The position numbers were made by a program, and so were the translations under genes. 64,000 nucleotides of DNA from Rhodococcus sp. B7740 (GTDB taxonomy: Bacteria > Actinomycetota > Actinomycetes > Mycobacteriales > Mycobacteriaceae): contig NZ_CP010797.1 in assembly GCF_000954115.1 (NCBI RefSeq), positions 4,526,001-4,590,000 on the forward strand. The letters are read 5' to 3'. How positions within the stretch are numbered: position 1 is the first letter of the stretch; every line of letters begins with the position of its first letter. Below, in pieces: positions 37,370 to 45,766 of the stretch. The notes beneath the pieces are model-generated. The model saw nothing but the letters and a program-made list of their open reading frames with translations, was not told where the DNA came from and ran no database searches.

Positions 37370-39687
37370 GATATCCGTTCTCCTGTAACACTTCTCAGAC
37401 GTTCGTCGAGCTCGGCGACGAGGGCGGGCAGTCGATCTGCCGAGGTGGGCCGGCCGAGGTGGAAACCTTGTGCCCGACCGCACCGGAGCTCACGCAACGC
37501 CGTCATCGTCATCTCGTCCTCCACGCCCTCGGCCGTCACCGACAATCCCAGAGTACGGGCCAGTTCGACGGTCGAGCGCACGATGGCGGCGTGCGCGGGA
37601 TTGTGGGCCATGCCGGCGATGAAGGCGCGATCGATCTTCAACTCCTGGACCGGCAACCGCTCGATGTAGGCAAGTGAGCTGTAGCCCGTGCCGTAGTCGT
37701 CGATGGCGACCTGCACACCCATCGCGTGCAGAATCGACAGCTTCTCGGTCGCGCCCACCGGGTCGGTCATCGCCGAGGTCTCGGTGACTTCCACCGTCAA
37801 TCGCCACGGAGGACAGTCGAATTCGGTCAGCGCCGTGCACACCTGCTCGATCAAGGTGTCGTCGAACAGATTTCGAGTCGAGATGTTGACAGCGATGCTC
37901 AGGTCGAGACCGTCGGCCAGCCATTGCCTGCGTTGGGCGAGGGCGTGCGTGAGAACGTAGTTCGTCAGCGGCCGGATCAGTCCGGTACGTTCGGCGGTGG
38001 GCAGAAATGCGCTGGGGGACAGGACGTTGCCGTTCGGGTGATGCCACCGCAGCAGTGCTTCCACGCCGACGACGCTCATCGTCCTGAGGTCGACCTGAGG
38101 CTGGTAGTGCAGCCGCAGCTGGTCCGATTCGAGTGCTGTGGTGAGCTCGCCGAGCATGATGAGTTGCTCGCTCTTGTCCCGGTCCATCGATCGGTCGTAG
38201 TACGCAATGCGCGACTGAGCGGCTTTCGCCGTCTGGACGGCGAGGTCGGCGCGCTGCACGAGGCGATCCGGTGTGGTCTCCTCGTCGCCCTCGGTAGCCG
38301 GCGAATTGGACGCGACACCGACGCTCGCCTCGATGAGCAGAGTCATGTTCTCCACCTCGAAAGGCGTGGCGAATTGCTGTTGAATCTCCTCGGCCAACGC
38401 GGCCGGGTCCATCGATTCCGCCGGCCCGCACAGCGCGAACTCGTCACCGGCCAAGCGCGCCAGCAGAATCGAGTCGTCGACGATACTTCGTAGGCGCTCG
38501 GCGACCACCACGAGAACCCGGTCGCCCAGGCCGCGCCCGAACGTGTCGTTGATCTCTTTGAAACGATCGATATCGACGGTCAGCAATGTCGATCCGCCGG
38601 CATTGCTCCAGACCTGATGTTCCAGCGCGCGCAAATTGGCCAACCCGGTGAGGTGATCGGTGTCGGCGACTGCACGCAACTGCACCGTTTGAGTGTGCAG
38701 CAACCGCAACAGATCGGTGATGCGAAACACCACCAGGATCACCAACGCCCCGGCACAGAGCAGAACTGCCCAACCCCACTGCTCGATCGGTTCGTCGCGA
38801 ACGACTTCGATGAACATGACGATCGGTGCGGTCAATGTGGCCGCAGTGAGCACGACGACAGTGGGGGTGGTGAACGACGCCATCAGATGTGCGTCGGATT
38901 CGATGTTCGGGTTGGTGATGCGGCGCATCGACGGGTGCAGGGCGGCGACGCCGATCAGGACGTAGGACAGGGTCCATCCGACGTCGAACAGCGACCGCTG
39001 GGACGAGGACGCGGGCATGATCGCGAAGTTGTTGACGGTGTCGGTGACGACGAGCAACAACACGGCGCAGGTGAGCAGTCGGTAGGACAGGGCTCGCCAT
39101 TGTCGTGATCCGACGAAGTGGGCCAACAGTCCGAGCAGGAAGATGTCCATCGCGGGGTACGCGACGTCGACGAGTCCGCCCAATCCGGAGATTCCTTCCG
39201 CGCCGAGCGTCGGCTGGACGGCGAAGACCCAGGTGAGCAGTCCGAAGGCCACCATGATGATGGCACTGTTGGCGACATGCCCACGCTCACTGGCCCGCCA
39301 CTCGTGGCGGGCCAGCAGAAACAGGCCGAAACCGTAGATCGGATAGCCGACGAGGTACAGCGCATCGGCGATCGAGGGATACGGCACGCTGCCGCGAGTG
39401 ACGTGGATCCACTCGAACACGATGTCGCCGAGCACCCACAGTGCGGTTCCGGTGGCGATGGCCAGCCAGGCTCTGCGGTTGGCGGGCCGGTGCATCCTGG
39501 TACCGATCACGGTGGCAGCGACGGCGGACGCTCCGACGAGTACGAAGACCGACTGAGCCCAGACGATCGTGGGGACGAGGAAGTAGACGACGCAGCCGAC
39601 TGCGCCGAGCGCTGCGTACCACCGCCACCAGGCCGTCACGATTTTCTCCAGCCGTTCACGCCGATCCGACGGCTTCAACAATGTCAC
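37366..39687 (-). CDS. Membrane GGDEF-EAL protein (second copy)
   Basis: A 773-residue paralogue of the protein at 5140-7446, with the same plan: about nine hydrophobic helices (1-320), GGDEF, then EAL. Here the GGDEF motif reads AGDEF, keeping the catalytic acidic pair, and the RxxD inhibitory site is missing. AGDEF variants can be active in some enzymes, so cyclase activity is possible. The EAL half has EALLRW, DDYGTGYSS and KIDRA and looks active. The C-terminus overlaps bluB by 4 bp. It is divergent from the TetR gene at 39796. Confidence 0.88.
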   Translation of the reverse strand: MTLLKPSDRRERLEKIVTAWWRWYAALGAVGCVVYFLVPTIVWAQSVFVLVGASAVAATVIGTRMHRPANRRAWLAIATGTALWVLGDIVFEWIHVTRGSVPYPSIADALYLVGYPIYGFGLFLLARHEWRASERGHVANSAIIMVAFGLLTWVFAVQPTLGAEGISGLGGLVDVAYPAMDIFLLGLLAHFVGSRQWRALSYRLLTCAVLLLVVTDTVNNFAIMPASSSQRSLFDVGWTLSYVLIGVAALHPSMRRITNPNIESDAHLMASFTTPTVVVLTAATLTAPIVMFIEVVRDEPIEQWGWAVLLCAGALVILVVFRITDLLRLLHTQTVQLRAVADTDHLTGLANLRALEHQVWSNAGGSTLLTVDIDRFKEINDTFGRGLGDRVLVVVAERLRSIVDDSILLARLAGDEFALCGPAESMDPAALAEEIQQQFATPFEVENMTLLIEASVGVASNSPATEGDEETTPDRLVQRADLAVQTAKAAQSRIAYYDRSMDRDKSEQLIMLGELTTALESDQLRLHYQPQVDLRTMSVVGVEALLRWHHPNGNVLSPSAFLPTAERTGLIRPLTNYVLTHALAQRRQWLADGLDLSIAVNISTRNLFDDTLIEQVCTALTEFDCPPWRLTVEVTETSAMTDPVGATEKLSILHAMGVQVAIDDYGTGYSSLAYIERLPVQELKIDRAFIAGMAHNPAHAAIVRSTVELARTLGLSVTAEGVEDEMTMTALRELRCGRAQGFHLGRPTSADRLPALVAELDERLRSVTGERIS

Positions 39688-39754
39688 ACTGACGTGATGT
39701 AGGTCACCTGCACTCGCGTCCCGTGACAGAAGTATGCCTCAGCGCTACGATCGA

Positions 39755-39785
39755 TTATCGGTACGAAACTGTTTCGATTCGATAA
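39755..39785. promoter_or_regulatory. Two-tier palindrome, likely TetR operator
   Basis: TTATCG-gta-CGAAAC-t-GTTTCG-att-CGATAA is a perfect paired inverted repeat centred on position 39770, 10 bp before the TetR ATG and in the promoter gap shared with the divergent GGDEF-EAL gene. The size and symmetry fit a TetR dimer site, suggesting autoregulation and possibly control of the c-di-GMP gene. Confidence 0.7.
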
Positions 39786-39795
39786 GGGGGCACGG

Positions 39796-40389
39796 ATGAA
39801 CGGCGACGCCCCACGTCGGTCGAGGGTGAGTATGGAGCGCGAGGGCGAGTTTCTCGACGCTGCGCTGCTCTGCCTCGGGGAGGTCGGTTACGACTCGCTG
39901 TCGATGGACCTGGTTGCCGAACGAGCGCAGTGCAGCAAAGCCACCCTCTATCGGAGGTGGTCGAGCAAGGCCGAGCTGGTGGTCGCTGCCATCGAATCGG
40001 TGGGCCCCCCGCCGTTCGTGGGCATCGATACCGGCGACCTTCGTGGAGATCTGCTCGAGCTGATGCACCGGGTGTCCGAGGGGGCGGAGCACGATCAACG
40101 TTTCGCCGCGGCGATCCACCATGCGGTGATGGTCGACGAACAGTTGGCGGCAGCGGTGCGGAGAACGTTCCTCGAACCCGAGGCTCGATTCCTCGAGTCG
40201 GTCGTCATGCGTGCGGTGGAGCGGGGGGAATTGTCGACCAGACCGCCCGCTGCCGATTTTCTGCAATACATGGTTTTCAGCGCGATCATGACGGGGCCAT
40301 TGACCGATGCCAAGCCTTTGGATTCGGAATACCGAACCCGAATCATCGACGAGGTCATTCTGCCGGCCCTGCGCTCGGAGACTCGCTGA
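39796..40389 (+). CDS. TetR family transcriptional regulator
   Basis: A 197-residue repressor with an N-terminal helix-turn-helix (MDLVAERAQCSKATLYRRWS, about 38-57) and a C-terminal helical ligand domain of the AcrR_C type (FLEPEARFLESVVMRAVERGE). The ligand is unknown. A strong palindrome precedes it. An internal ATG at 39832 (MEREGEF) is a less likely start. Divergent neighbour: the GGDEF-EAL gene. Confidence 0.88.
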   Translation: MNGDAPRRSRVSMEREGEFLDAALLCLGEVGYDSLSMDLVAERAQCSKATLYRRWSSKAELVVAAIESVGPPPFVGIDTGDLRGDLLELMHRVSEGAEHDQRFAAAIHHAVMVDEQLAAAVRRTFLEPEARFLESVVMRAVERGELSTRPPAADFLQYMVFSAIMTGPLTDAKPLDSEYRTRIIDEVILPALRSETR

Positions 40390-40711
40390 TCGCGAGCCTG
40401 TTCGGTCGGAGTTACGTTGCCTGCAGTGAACAATCGAAACTCTTGCACTGCAACATGATAAGAAAATATGACCCTCCCCGACGTCCGAAGTGGCTGTCGG
40501 GTATTCGTCGTGGATCGACTGTGTGCTGCCAGGCTTCTCACGGCTGAATTGGCAGGAAACTGCCAGCTTCCTGTATGGAATTTCCGGACCGAATGTCTCT
40601 ATGGTTAACGGCATCCGAACAAACGGTAAACAGCGAGGATTTACGCCGGTGCGCGGGCCGAACCACCCCCGGTAACCAGTGCGAAATTCGATACAACTCG
40701 ATCGGAATGCG
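40390..40711. other. Long non-coding leader before the DUF4956 gene
   Basis: About 320 bp without a convincing gene. The middle part around 40450-40480 is unusually AT-rich for this genome. A compact hairpin, TGGCAG-GAAA-CTGCCA, lies at 40550-40565 and has a GNRA-type tetraloop. No T-run follows it. The region should hold the promoter, and perhaps an RNA leader, of the DUF4956-CotH cluster. I recognise no known riboswitch. Confidence 0.5.
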
Positions 40712-41389
40712 ATGAATTTCAACATTCAAGACCTGAGCGGAACGTTCTCGACGTTCGATATCGTGGTGTCTCTGACACTGTCGTTCGTCCTGTCGGCCAT
40801 CATCGGCTGGGTCTATCGACTCACCCACAAGAACGTCTCGTACAGCCAGTCCTACGTCCAAACTCTCGTCACGGTGGGCATGGTCATCAGCCTGATCATG
40901 CTGGTCGTCGGATCGAACGTGGCACGGGCGTTCGCCCTCGTCGGTGCTTTGTCCGTCGTCCGATTCCGCAACGCCATCAAGGAAACTCGCGACGTCGGCT
41001 TCATCTTCCTCGTGATGGCAATCGGCATGGCCACGGGAACTCGCTTCTACGTGTTGGCGATCGCGGCAACGTTCGCGATCTGCCTGGTGATGGTGGTGAT
41101 GAGCAAGTTCGACTGGTTCAAGCTCGATGTGCAGCGTCAGGTCGTCAAGGTTCAGGTGCCACCCGACGCCGATTACACCGATCTGGTCGAGGACGTACTG
41201 ATCAAGTACTGCAAGGAGTTCGAGCTTGTCAGTACCGAATCGGTGAGATCGGGTGCACTGACCGAGCTGTATTTCACCGCACAACTGCGGTCCGGCAAGA
41301 AGCCCGGTGAGTTGATCGCTGCCCTCAGTGAGGTCAACACCGGACAACGGGTTTCGGTACTCACCGGATACGACCAGACGGATATCTGA
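40712..41389 (+). CDS. DUF4956 integral membrane protein
   Basis: A 225-residue protein. Four or so membrane helices (about residues 12-140) contain the signature GALSVVRFRNAIKETRD between helices, a charged loop that resembles MgtC-type membrane proteins. A cytosolic ferredoxin-like domain of about 85 residues follows. DUF4956 genes often sit beside VTC-domain and CotH genes, as here. The function is unknown. The start is uncertain: ATG at 40712 or GTG at 40679. The CotH gene begins 2 bp downstream. Confidence 0.85.
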   Translation: MNFNIQDLSGTFSTFDIVVSLTLSFVLSAIIGWVYRLTHKNVSYSQSYVQTLVTVGMVISLIMLVVGSNVARAFALVGALSVVRFRNAIKETRDVGFIFLVMAIGMATGTRFYVLAIAATFAICLVMVVMSKFDWFKLDVQRQVVKVQVPPDADYTDLVEDVLIKYCKEFELVSTESVRSGALTELYFTAQLRSGKKPGELIAALSEVNTGQRVSVLTGYDQTDI

Positions 41390-41391
41390 TC

Positions 41392-43068
41392 GTGGCCGAC
41401 CCGAACACGAACTTTCCCTCCGCTCCGACGACCCTGCGAAGGAGGTTGATCCATCGAATTCCTCGGAGGGTCCGGCAGCACTGGAAGATCGCTGCCACGC
41501 TCCTGGTGTTCGTCGTGGTGATGGCGACCGTGTTCGGGTCGACCCGGATCCGCCCGTACATCACCGGCGATGCAACCGTCATCGCGTCGGAGATCACCGA
41601 GAACGTCCAGGGCACGGTCGGCCTCTTCGATCCCACTGTGTCGCATTCGATTTCGCTCGACATCGATGCCGGTGACTACCAGACCCTGAAGGACTCGTTC
41701 CAGAACGAGGGTGTCAAGGAATCGGTACCCGCCGACATCACCATCGACGGGACTCTGATCTCGGACGTCGGTATTCGACTGAAGGGCAACTCGACGCTGA
41801 GTTCGCTGAGCAACGATGACGGCACGATGCCGGGACGCGGTGCCGGCAATGCCGGCGCGGAGCGCGCAGCACCCCCTGTGAACGGCGCAACCATGCCCGA
41901 GGGCGCGGCGATGCCCGATGGCGCGGCCATGCCTGACGGCGCAGCCATGCCCGAGGGTGCGGCGATGCCCGAGGGTGCGGCGACGCCGGAGGGCGGGGGA
42001 ATGCCCGGGGGAGCCGGGTTGGCTGTGTTCGGTGAACCGCTCAGTTTCGATGCGCCCGAGGATCTTCCGTTTCTGATCGACTTCGCCGAGTACTCCGAGG
42101 GGCGGGCGTATCAGGGTCACACCACGCTCTCGCTGCGGCCGTACACTCCGGCGTTGAACGAGTCGGTCTCTCTTGCGATCACCGACGCTTCGGACCAGCC
42201 GACCCAGGACTTCACCTACACCACGTACTCGGTGAACGACTCGGCCGAGACGACGCGACTGGTGGTCGTCGCTCCCGATGACGACTACGCCAATTCTCTG
42301 GAGGACGGCGACGGGGTGTTGTACAAGACCGGAGCGAATGCGACCTTCACGTATCAGGGTGACGATCAGACCACCTATGCAGAGCAGTTCACCCAGATCA
42401 ATGCCCGCGGGACAGCGGACCTGCAACCGATCATCACGCTGTTGAAGTGGCTCGACGGTGCAGACCAGGCCGAGTTCGATGCGCATCTGGCCGACTACGT
42501 CGACGTCGACTCGCTGGCGAATTATCTTGCACTGCAGAACTTGCTGGGCAACGGCGACGACATGGGCGGACCGGGAAAGAACTTCTACCTCTACTACGAC
42601 CTGGACACGAAAAAGTTCTCCGTCGTGTCGTGGGATCTCAATCTGGCTCTGAATTCCGATTCCACCGCCGGGGCCCACGACGAAGTCTCGATGATTCCCG
42701 GTGGCGGAGGGGCAGGCGGTGGCATGCCGCAGCTGCCCGAGGGCTTCACCCCACCGGAGGGAGTGGAGCTCCCGGAAGGCGGGGGCATGCCCGAAGGTGG
42801 CCCGATGCTGGGTAATTCGCTCAAGGACATGTTCTTGGATTCGACGGAGTTCACCGACGAGTACGACACTGCGTTCCGCACGATCTACGACGAGTTGTGG
42901 GCCAGTGGCCGGGTGCTCGACATCGTCGACGAGGTCGCCGCGTCCGTTCCCACGTCGGCCGGTCTCTCCCAGGAGGACATCGATGCGGATGCTGCGGAAT
43001 TGAAGTCACGGCTGCAGATCCGAATCGACGCACTCGCCGACGATCCTGTTGTCACGGGATCGTCGTGA
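41392..43068 (+). CDS. CotH-kinase-like membrane protein
   Basis: A 558-residue protein starting with GTG. One membrane helix lies near 30-50, and the rest is predicted outside. The CotH fold is shown by VGIRLKGNSTLSS, the distal KNFYLYYD and the VSWDLNLAL block. In spore formers CotH is an atypical protein kinase. A low-complexity insert at about 168-203 has six 6-residue repeats of the MPEGAA/MPDGAA type, and a second Met/Pro/Glu/Gly-rich stretch follows WDLNLAL. The repeats are probable acidic linkers or phospho-acceptor segments (inference). It is two bases after the DUF4956 gene. Confidence 0.82.
   Translation: MADPNTNFPSAPTTLRRRLIHRIPRRVRQHWKIAATLLVFVVVMATVFGSTRIRPYITGDATVIASEITENVQGTVGLFDPTVSHSISLDIDAGDYQTLKDSFQNEGVKESVPADITIDGTLISDVGIRLKGNSTLSSLSNDDGTMPGRGAGNAGAERAAPPVNGATMPEGAAMPDGAAMPDGAAMPEGAAMPEGAATPEGGGMPGGAGLAVFGEPLSFDAPEDLPFLIDFAEYSEGRAYQGHTTLSLRPYTPALNESVSLAITDASDQPTQDFTYTTYSVNDSAETTRLVVVAPDDDYANSLEDGDGVLYKTGANATFTYQGDDQTTYAEQFTQINARGTADLQPIITLLKWLDGADQAEFDAHLADYVDVDSLANYLALQNLLGNGDDMGGPGKNFYLYYDLDTKKFSVVSWDLNLALNSDSTAGAHDEVSMIPGGGGAGGGMPQLPEGFTPPEGVELPEGGGMPEGGPMLGNSLKDMFLDSTEFTDEYDTAFRTIYDELWASGRVLDIVDEVAASVPTSAGLSQEDIDADAAELKSRLQIRIDALADDPVVTGSS
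41893..42000 (+). repeat. 18-bp tandem repeats inside the CotH gene
   Basis: Six in-frame 18-bp units encode MPEGAA, MPDGAA, MPDGAA, MPEGAA, MPEGAA and TPEGGG. Copy number may vary between strains. Confidence 0.8.
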
Positions 43069-43079
43069 TGTCCCGGCGG

Positions 43080-43247
43080 TCAGCGCAGGGTCAGGGTGTC
43101 CGCCGGGGAAACCTCGCGGCGGGGGTCGCGCAGCGGCAGTCCGTTGAGCAGGACCATGCCCTCCATCACGAAGGAGGCGGCCTGCGCGAGCGTGCGCGCC
43201 GTACCCGTGGCCACCAGCAACTCCGGAACAGAGGTTCGACCGTTCAT
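43080..43247 (-). CDS. Small S4-like domain protein
   Basis: A 55-residue frame on the minus strand between two plus-strand genes, starting MNGRTSVPELLVATG and continuing ARTLAQAASFVMEGMVLLNG then VSPADTLTL. This matches the compact S4 RNA-binding fold found at the C-terminus of tyrosyl-tRNA synthetase and in small stand-alone proteins. The ATG has a weak GGGAG about 15 bp upstream. It is convergent with the CotH gene, 11 bp from its stop. Expression is not certain. Confidence 0.6.
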   Translation of the reverse strand: MNGRTSVPELLVATGTARTLAQAASFVMEGMVLLNGLPLRDPRREVSPADTLTLR

Positions 43248-43313
43248 GAGCCGATGTTGCTCCCGGGTGGTGACGATCGCCGCTCGTTCGCGTGGCGGTC
43301 AGCCGACGCGTGG

Positions 43314-44183
43314 GTGAACAACAGGAATCGACGCGTGGGTCGGACTGTCGCCGCATGTGGGATCGGTGTGTCGGTTCTCGCGTCGTGCGGGGTGACCCAA
43401 CCGGAATCGGCGGCGGCATTCGAGACCTGGTGTACTCCGACCGATCCGGGACTGTCCGAGCTCTCGGGCCTGGCGTGGACGGGCGATACCGGATACGCGA
43501 TAGGAGATCGCGGCAGCGACGACCGGCTGGCGGTGCTCGACCGTGCCTGCGAGGTCACGAGGTGGGTCGAGGTCGGGGTCGAGACGGTCGACGTCGAGGA
43601 CATGGCCGTCGATCGTGCGGGGATCGTGTGGCTCGCCGACACCGGTGACAACGACAGCGACCGCGACAGCGTCACGCTGATCGGTGTCGATGTTCGGTCC
43701 GATCGGCGGACCTCCGTCTCTCTGCGCTACCCGGACGGCGCACACGACGTCGAGGCGTTCGCTCTGACGCCCAGCGGGCAACCGGTGTTGATCACCAAGG
43801 TCTCGGGCGGTGCGTCCGCCACGATATACAGCAGCGCCGAATCCGTCACCACCTCTCCGCAATTGATCGATCTTGCTCGCAATGGAACGGTGTCGGCGAC
43901 GGCACCGGACGGATCGAGCAGGCCGATCACCGGGGCGGCCGTCGATGCCGATGCCACTGTGGGGGCACTGCGAACGAAGAAGGATCTGCTCGTCTTCGAT
44001 ATCGCCGACGGCGATGTGGCCGCGGCATTCTCGGGCGCTCCCACCGGTGTTGTCGAGGGCCCCGATCAACCACAGGGCGAGGCCGTCGCCTTCACCGACG
44101 CGGGTGAACTGCTGCTCGCGTCCGAGGCCGACGGAGCTGCCGAACTGCCCGCCGTAGTGCTCGCTCCGTTCCACCGTTCGTAG
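43314..44183 (+). CDS. Beta-propeller lipoprotein of unknown function
   Basis: A 289-residue exported lipoprotein starting with GTG. The lipobox is LASC, near residue 23. The mature part begins WCTPTDPGLSELSGLAW and carries blade-like repeats (GYAIGDRGSDDRLAVLD, VEDMAVDRAGIVWLADTGDN) with many Asp residues, like calcium-dependent propellers of the phytase-like or esterase-like groups. I cannot assign a reaction. It precedes the VTC gene by 15 bp, so a phosphate-related role is tempting but unproven. Confidence 0.65.
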   Translation: MNNRNRRVGRTVAACGIGVSVLASCGVTQPESAAAFETWCTPTDPGLSELSGLAWTGDTGYAIGDRGSDDRLAVLDRACEVTRWVEVGVETVDVEDMAVDRAGIVWLADTGDNDSDRDSVTLIGVDVRSDRRTSVSLRYPDGAHDVEAFALTPSGQPVLITKVSGGASATIYSSAESVTTSPQLIDLARNGTVSATAPDGSSRPITGAAVDADATVGALRTKKDLLVFDIADGDVAAAFSGAPTGVVEGPDQPQGEAVAFTDAGELLLASEADGAAELPAVVLAPFHRS

Positions 44184-44198
44184 GAAGAAGGAACTCTC

Positions 44199-45116
44199 AT
44201 GAGTCTGTTCGACAAATTTCGACCCAAGGCCGCACTGGAGAAGCAGGGTGCGTCGCCGGAGGACCTGACCACCGAGCCCACCGGTTACCAGCAGACCGCC
44301 AGCAAGCTGCACTCGTTCAACCGGTACGAGATCAAGTACTTCGTCGCCGAGGCAGACGTCGCGCAGGTCCGTGAAGAGCTGACGGCGCGGATGGACACCG
44401 ATCCGTTCTCGCCGAAGGGCGGTTACCCGGTCACCTCGCTGTACTACGACACCACCGACCTGCGGTTCTACTGGGAGAAGATCGAGGGCCTGAAGTTCCG
44501 ACGCAAGGTGCGGGTGCGCCTGTACGGGGCACCGTCGGAGTGCACGGACGACACACCGGTGCAGATCGAGATCAAGCAGCGCGTCAACAGGGTCACGCAG
44601 AAGCGTCGAATCTCGTTGCCCTACGACGTTTCTCAGCGGTGGTTGAACGGACGTGAGGAGATCGACTGCGACCCGAGTCAACGCCCGTTCGTCAACGAGG
44701 TCAGTACGTTGATCGCCAATCTCGACCTGCGTCCGATGGTGACGACCGGCTATCTACGCGAGGCGTACGTCGGACGCGAGGCCGATCTGGGGCTTCGGGT
44801 CACCATCGATCACAAGGTGCACGGACGCGACCGCGACTTCCGCTTCGACTCCGGCGCCGAGAATCGGTTCATCATTCCGCCCAAGCTCGCCATCCTGGAG
44901 ATCAAGGCCAACGAGCGGGTTCCGTACTGGGTGACCGATATGACGGCTCGCATGAACATGTCCGTCATTCGCGTCTCGAAGTACTGCCAGTCCATCGAGG
45001 CATTCGGAATGGCACCCCGATCACGCGCCGGTGCACCCGAACTCGTGCTTCCCGCCGATTCCGACCATCGCGTGCCGTCGGATCTACTCGAGCCATACGC
45101 CGGCGCTCGCCGGTAG
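44199..45116 (+). CDS. VTC-domain protein (polyphosphate polymerase type)
   Basis: A 305-residue protein of the CYTH/VTC superfamily, whose yeast member Vtc4 makes polyphosphate from ATP. Residues lining the tunnel are visible in order: FNRYEIKY, SLYYDTTD, KFRRKVRVRLYG, VQIEIKQRVN, KRRISLPYD, GYLREAYVG, TIDHKV and LAILEIKANERVPYW. There is no membrane segment, so it is probably cytosolic or recruited to the membrane by the DUF4956 protein. AGGAAG precedes the ATG. It lies just ahead of DUF47 and PiT phosphate genes. Confidence 0.88.
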   Translation: MSLFDKFRPKAALEKQGASPEDLTTEPTGYQQTASKLHSFNRYEIKYFVAEADVAQVREELTARMDTDPFSPKGGYPVTSLYYDTTDLRFYWEKIEGLKFRRKVRVRLYGAPSECTDDTPVQIEIKQRVNRVTQKRRISLPYDVSQRWLNGREEIDCDPSQRPFVNEVSTLIANLDLRPMVTTGYLREAYVGREADLGLRVTIDHKVHGRDRDFRFDSGAENRFIIPPKLAILEIKANERVPYWVTDMTARMNMSVIRVSKYCQSIEAFGMAPRSRAGAPELVLPADSDHRVPSDLLEPYAGARR

Positions 45117-45141
45117 CCGACTCACCTCTAGGAGCCGCACG

Positions 45142-45759
45142 ATGTTCGCACGCTTCAAGCCCAAGTCCGTTCTGTTCTACGACCTGTTCAACTCCTCGGC
45201 TCAACTGCTGGCCACCGGAGCCAAGACGTTGACCGAACTGCTCGAATCCGCACCGGAGATCGATGCTGTTGCACGGCGCATGGTCGATCTCGAGCACGAA
45301 GCAGACAGCATCACTCACGACCTGTTCCGCACCCTGAATTCGAGTTTCATCACCCCGTTCGATCGCACCGACATCTACGTCCTGGGTTCGAGTCTCGACG
45401 ACGTGATGGACCACATGGAAGCGGCGACTCATCTGCTCTCGCTCTACCGGATCGACCGACTCACCCCGCACATGCACGACATGATCGACATCCTCGACCG
45501 GTCGGCGAAAGTCACTGCGGAAGCCATGCCGAGGCTGGCGTCGATGAAGGATCTCGAGCGCTACTGGATCGAGATCAACGAGCTCGAGAACCGGGCCGAC
45601 CATGCCTATCGGACATTCCTTGCGGATCTGTTCGATGGCCGTTTCGACGCGTTGACCGTGATGAAACTCAAGGGAGTGGGCGACGAACTCGAAGATGCCG
45701 CAGACGCTTTCGAAAAAGTCGCGCACGTCATCGAATCCATCGTGTTGAAAGAGACGTGA
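45142..45759 (+). CDS. DUF47 family protein (PhoU-like, Pit accessory)
   Basis: A 205-residue all-helical PhoU-like protein. FARFKPKSVLFYDLFNSSA, EHEADSITHDLFRTLNSSFITPFDR and the later NELENRADHAYR are DUF47 signatures, with conserved Glu/Asp pairs that may bind metal. DUF47 proteins usually accompany and regulate Pit-type phosphate transporters, and this one ends 7 bp before such a gene. AGGAG precedes the ATG. Confidence 0.92.
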   Translation: MFARFKPKSVLFYDLFNSSAQLLATGAKTLTELLESAPEIDAVARRMVDLEHEADSITHDLFRTLNSSFITPFDRTDIYVLGSSLDDVMDHMEAATHLLSLYRIDRLTPHMHDMIDILDRSAKVTAEAMPRLASMKDLERYWIEINELENRADHAYRTFLADLFDGRFDALTVMKLKGVGDELEDAADAFEKVAHVIESIVLKET

Positions 45760-45766
45760 GTGCGCG

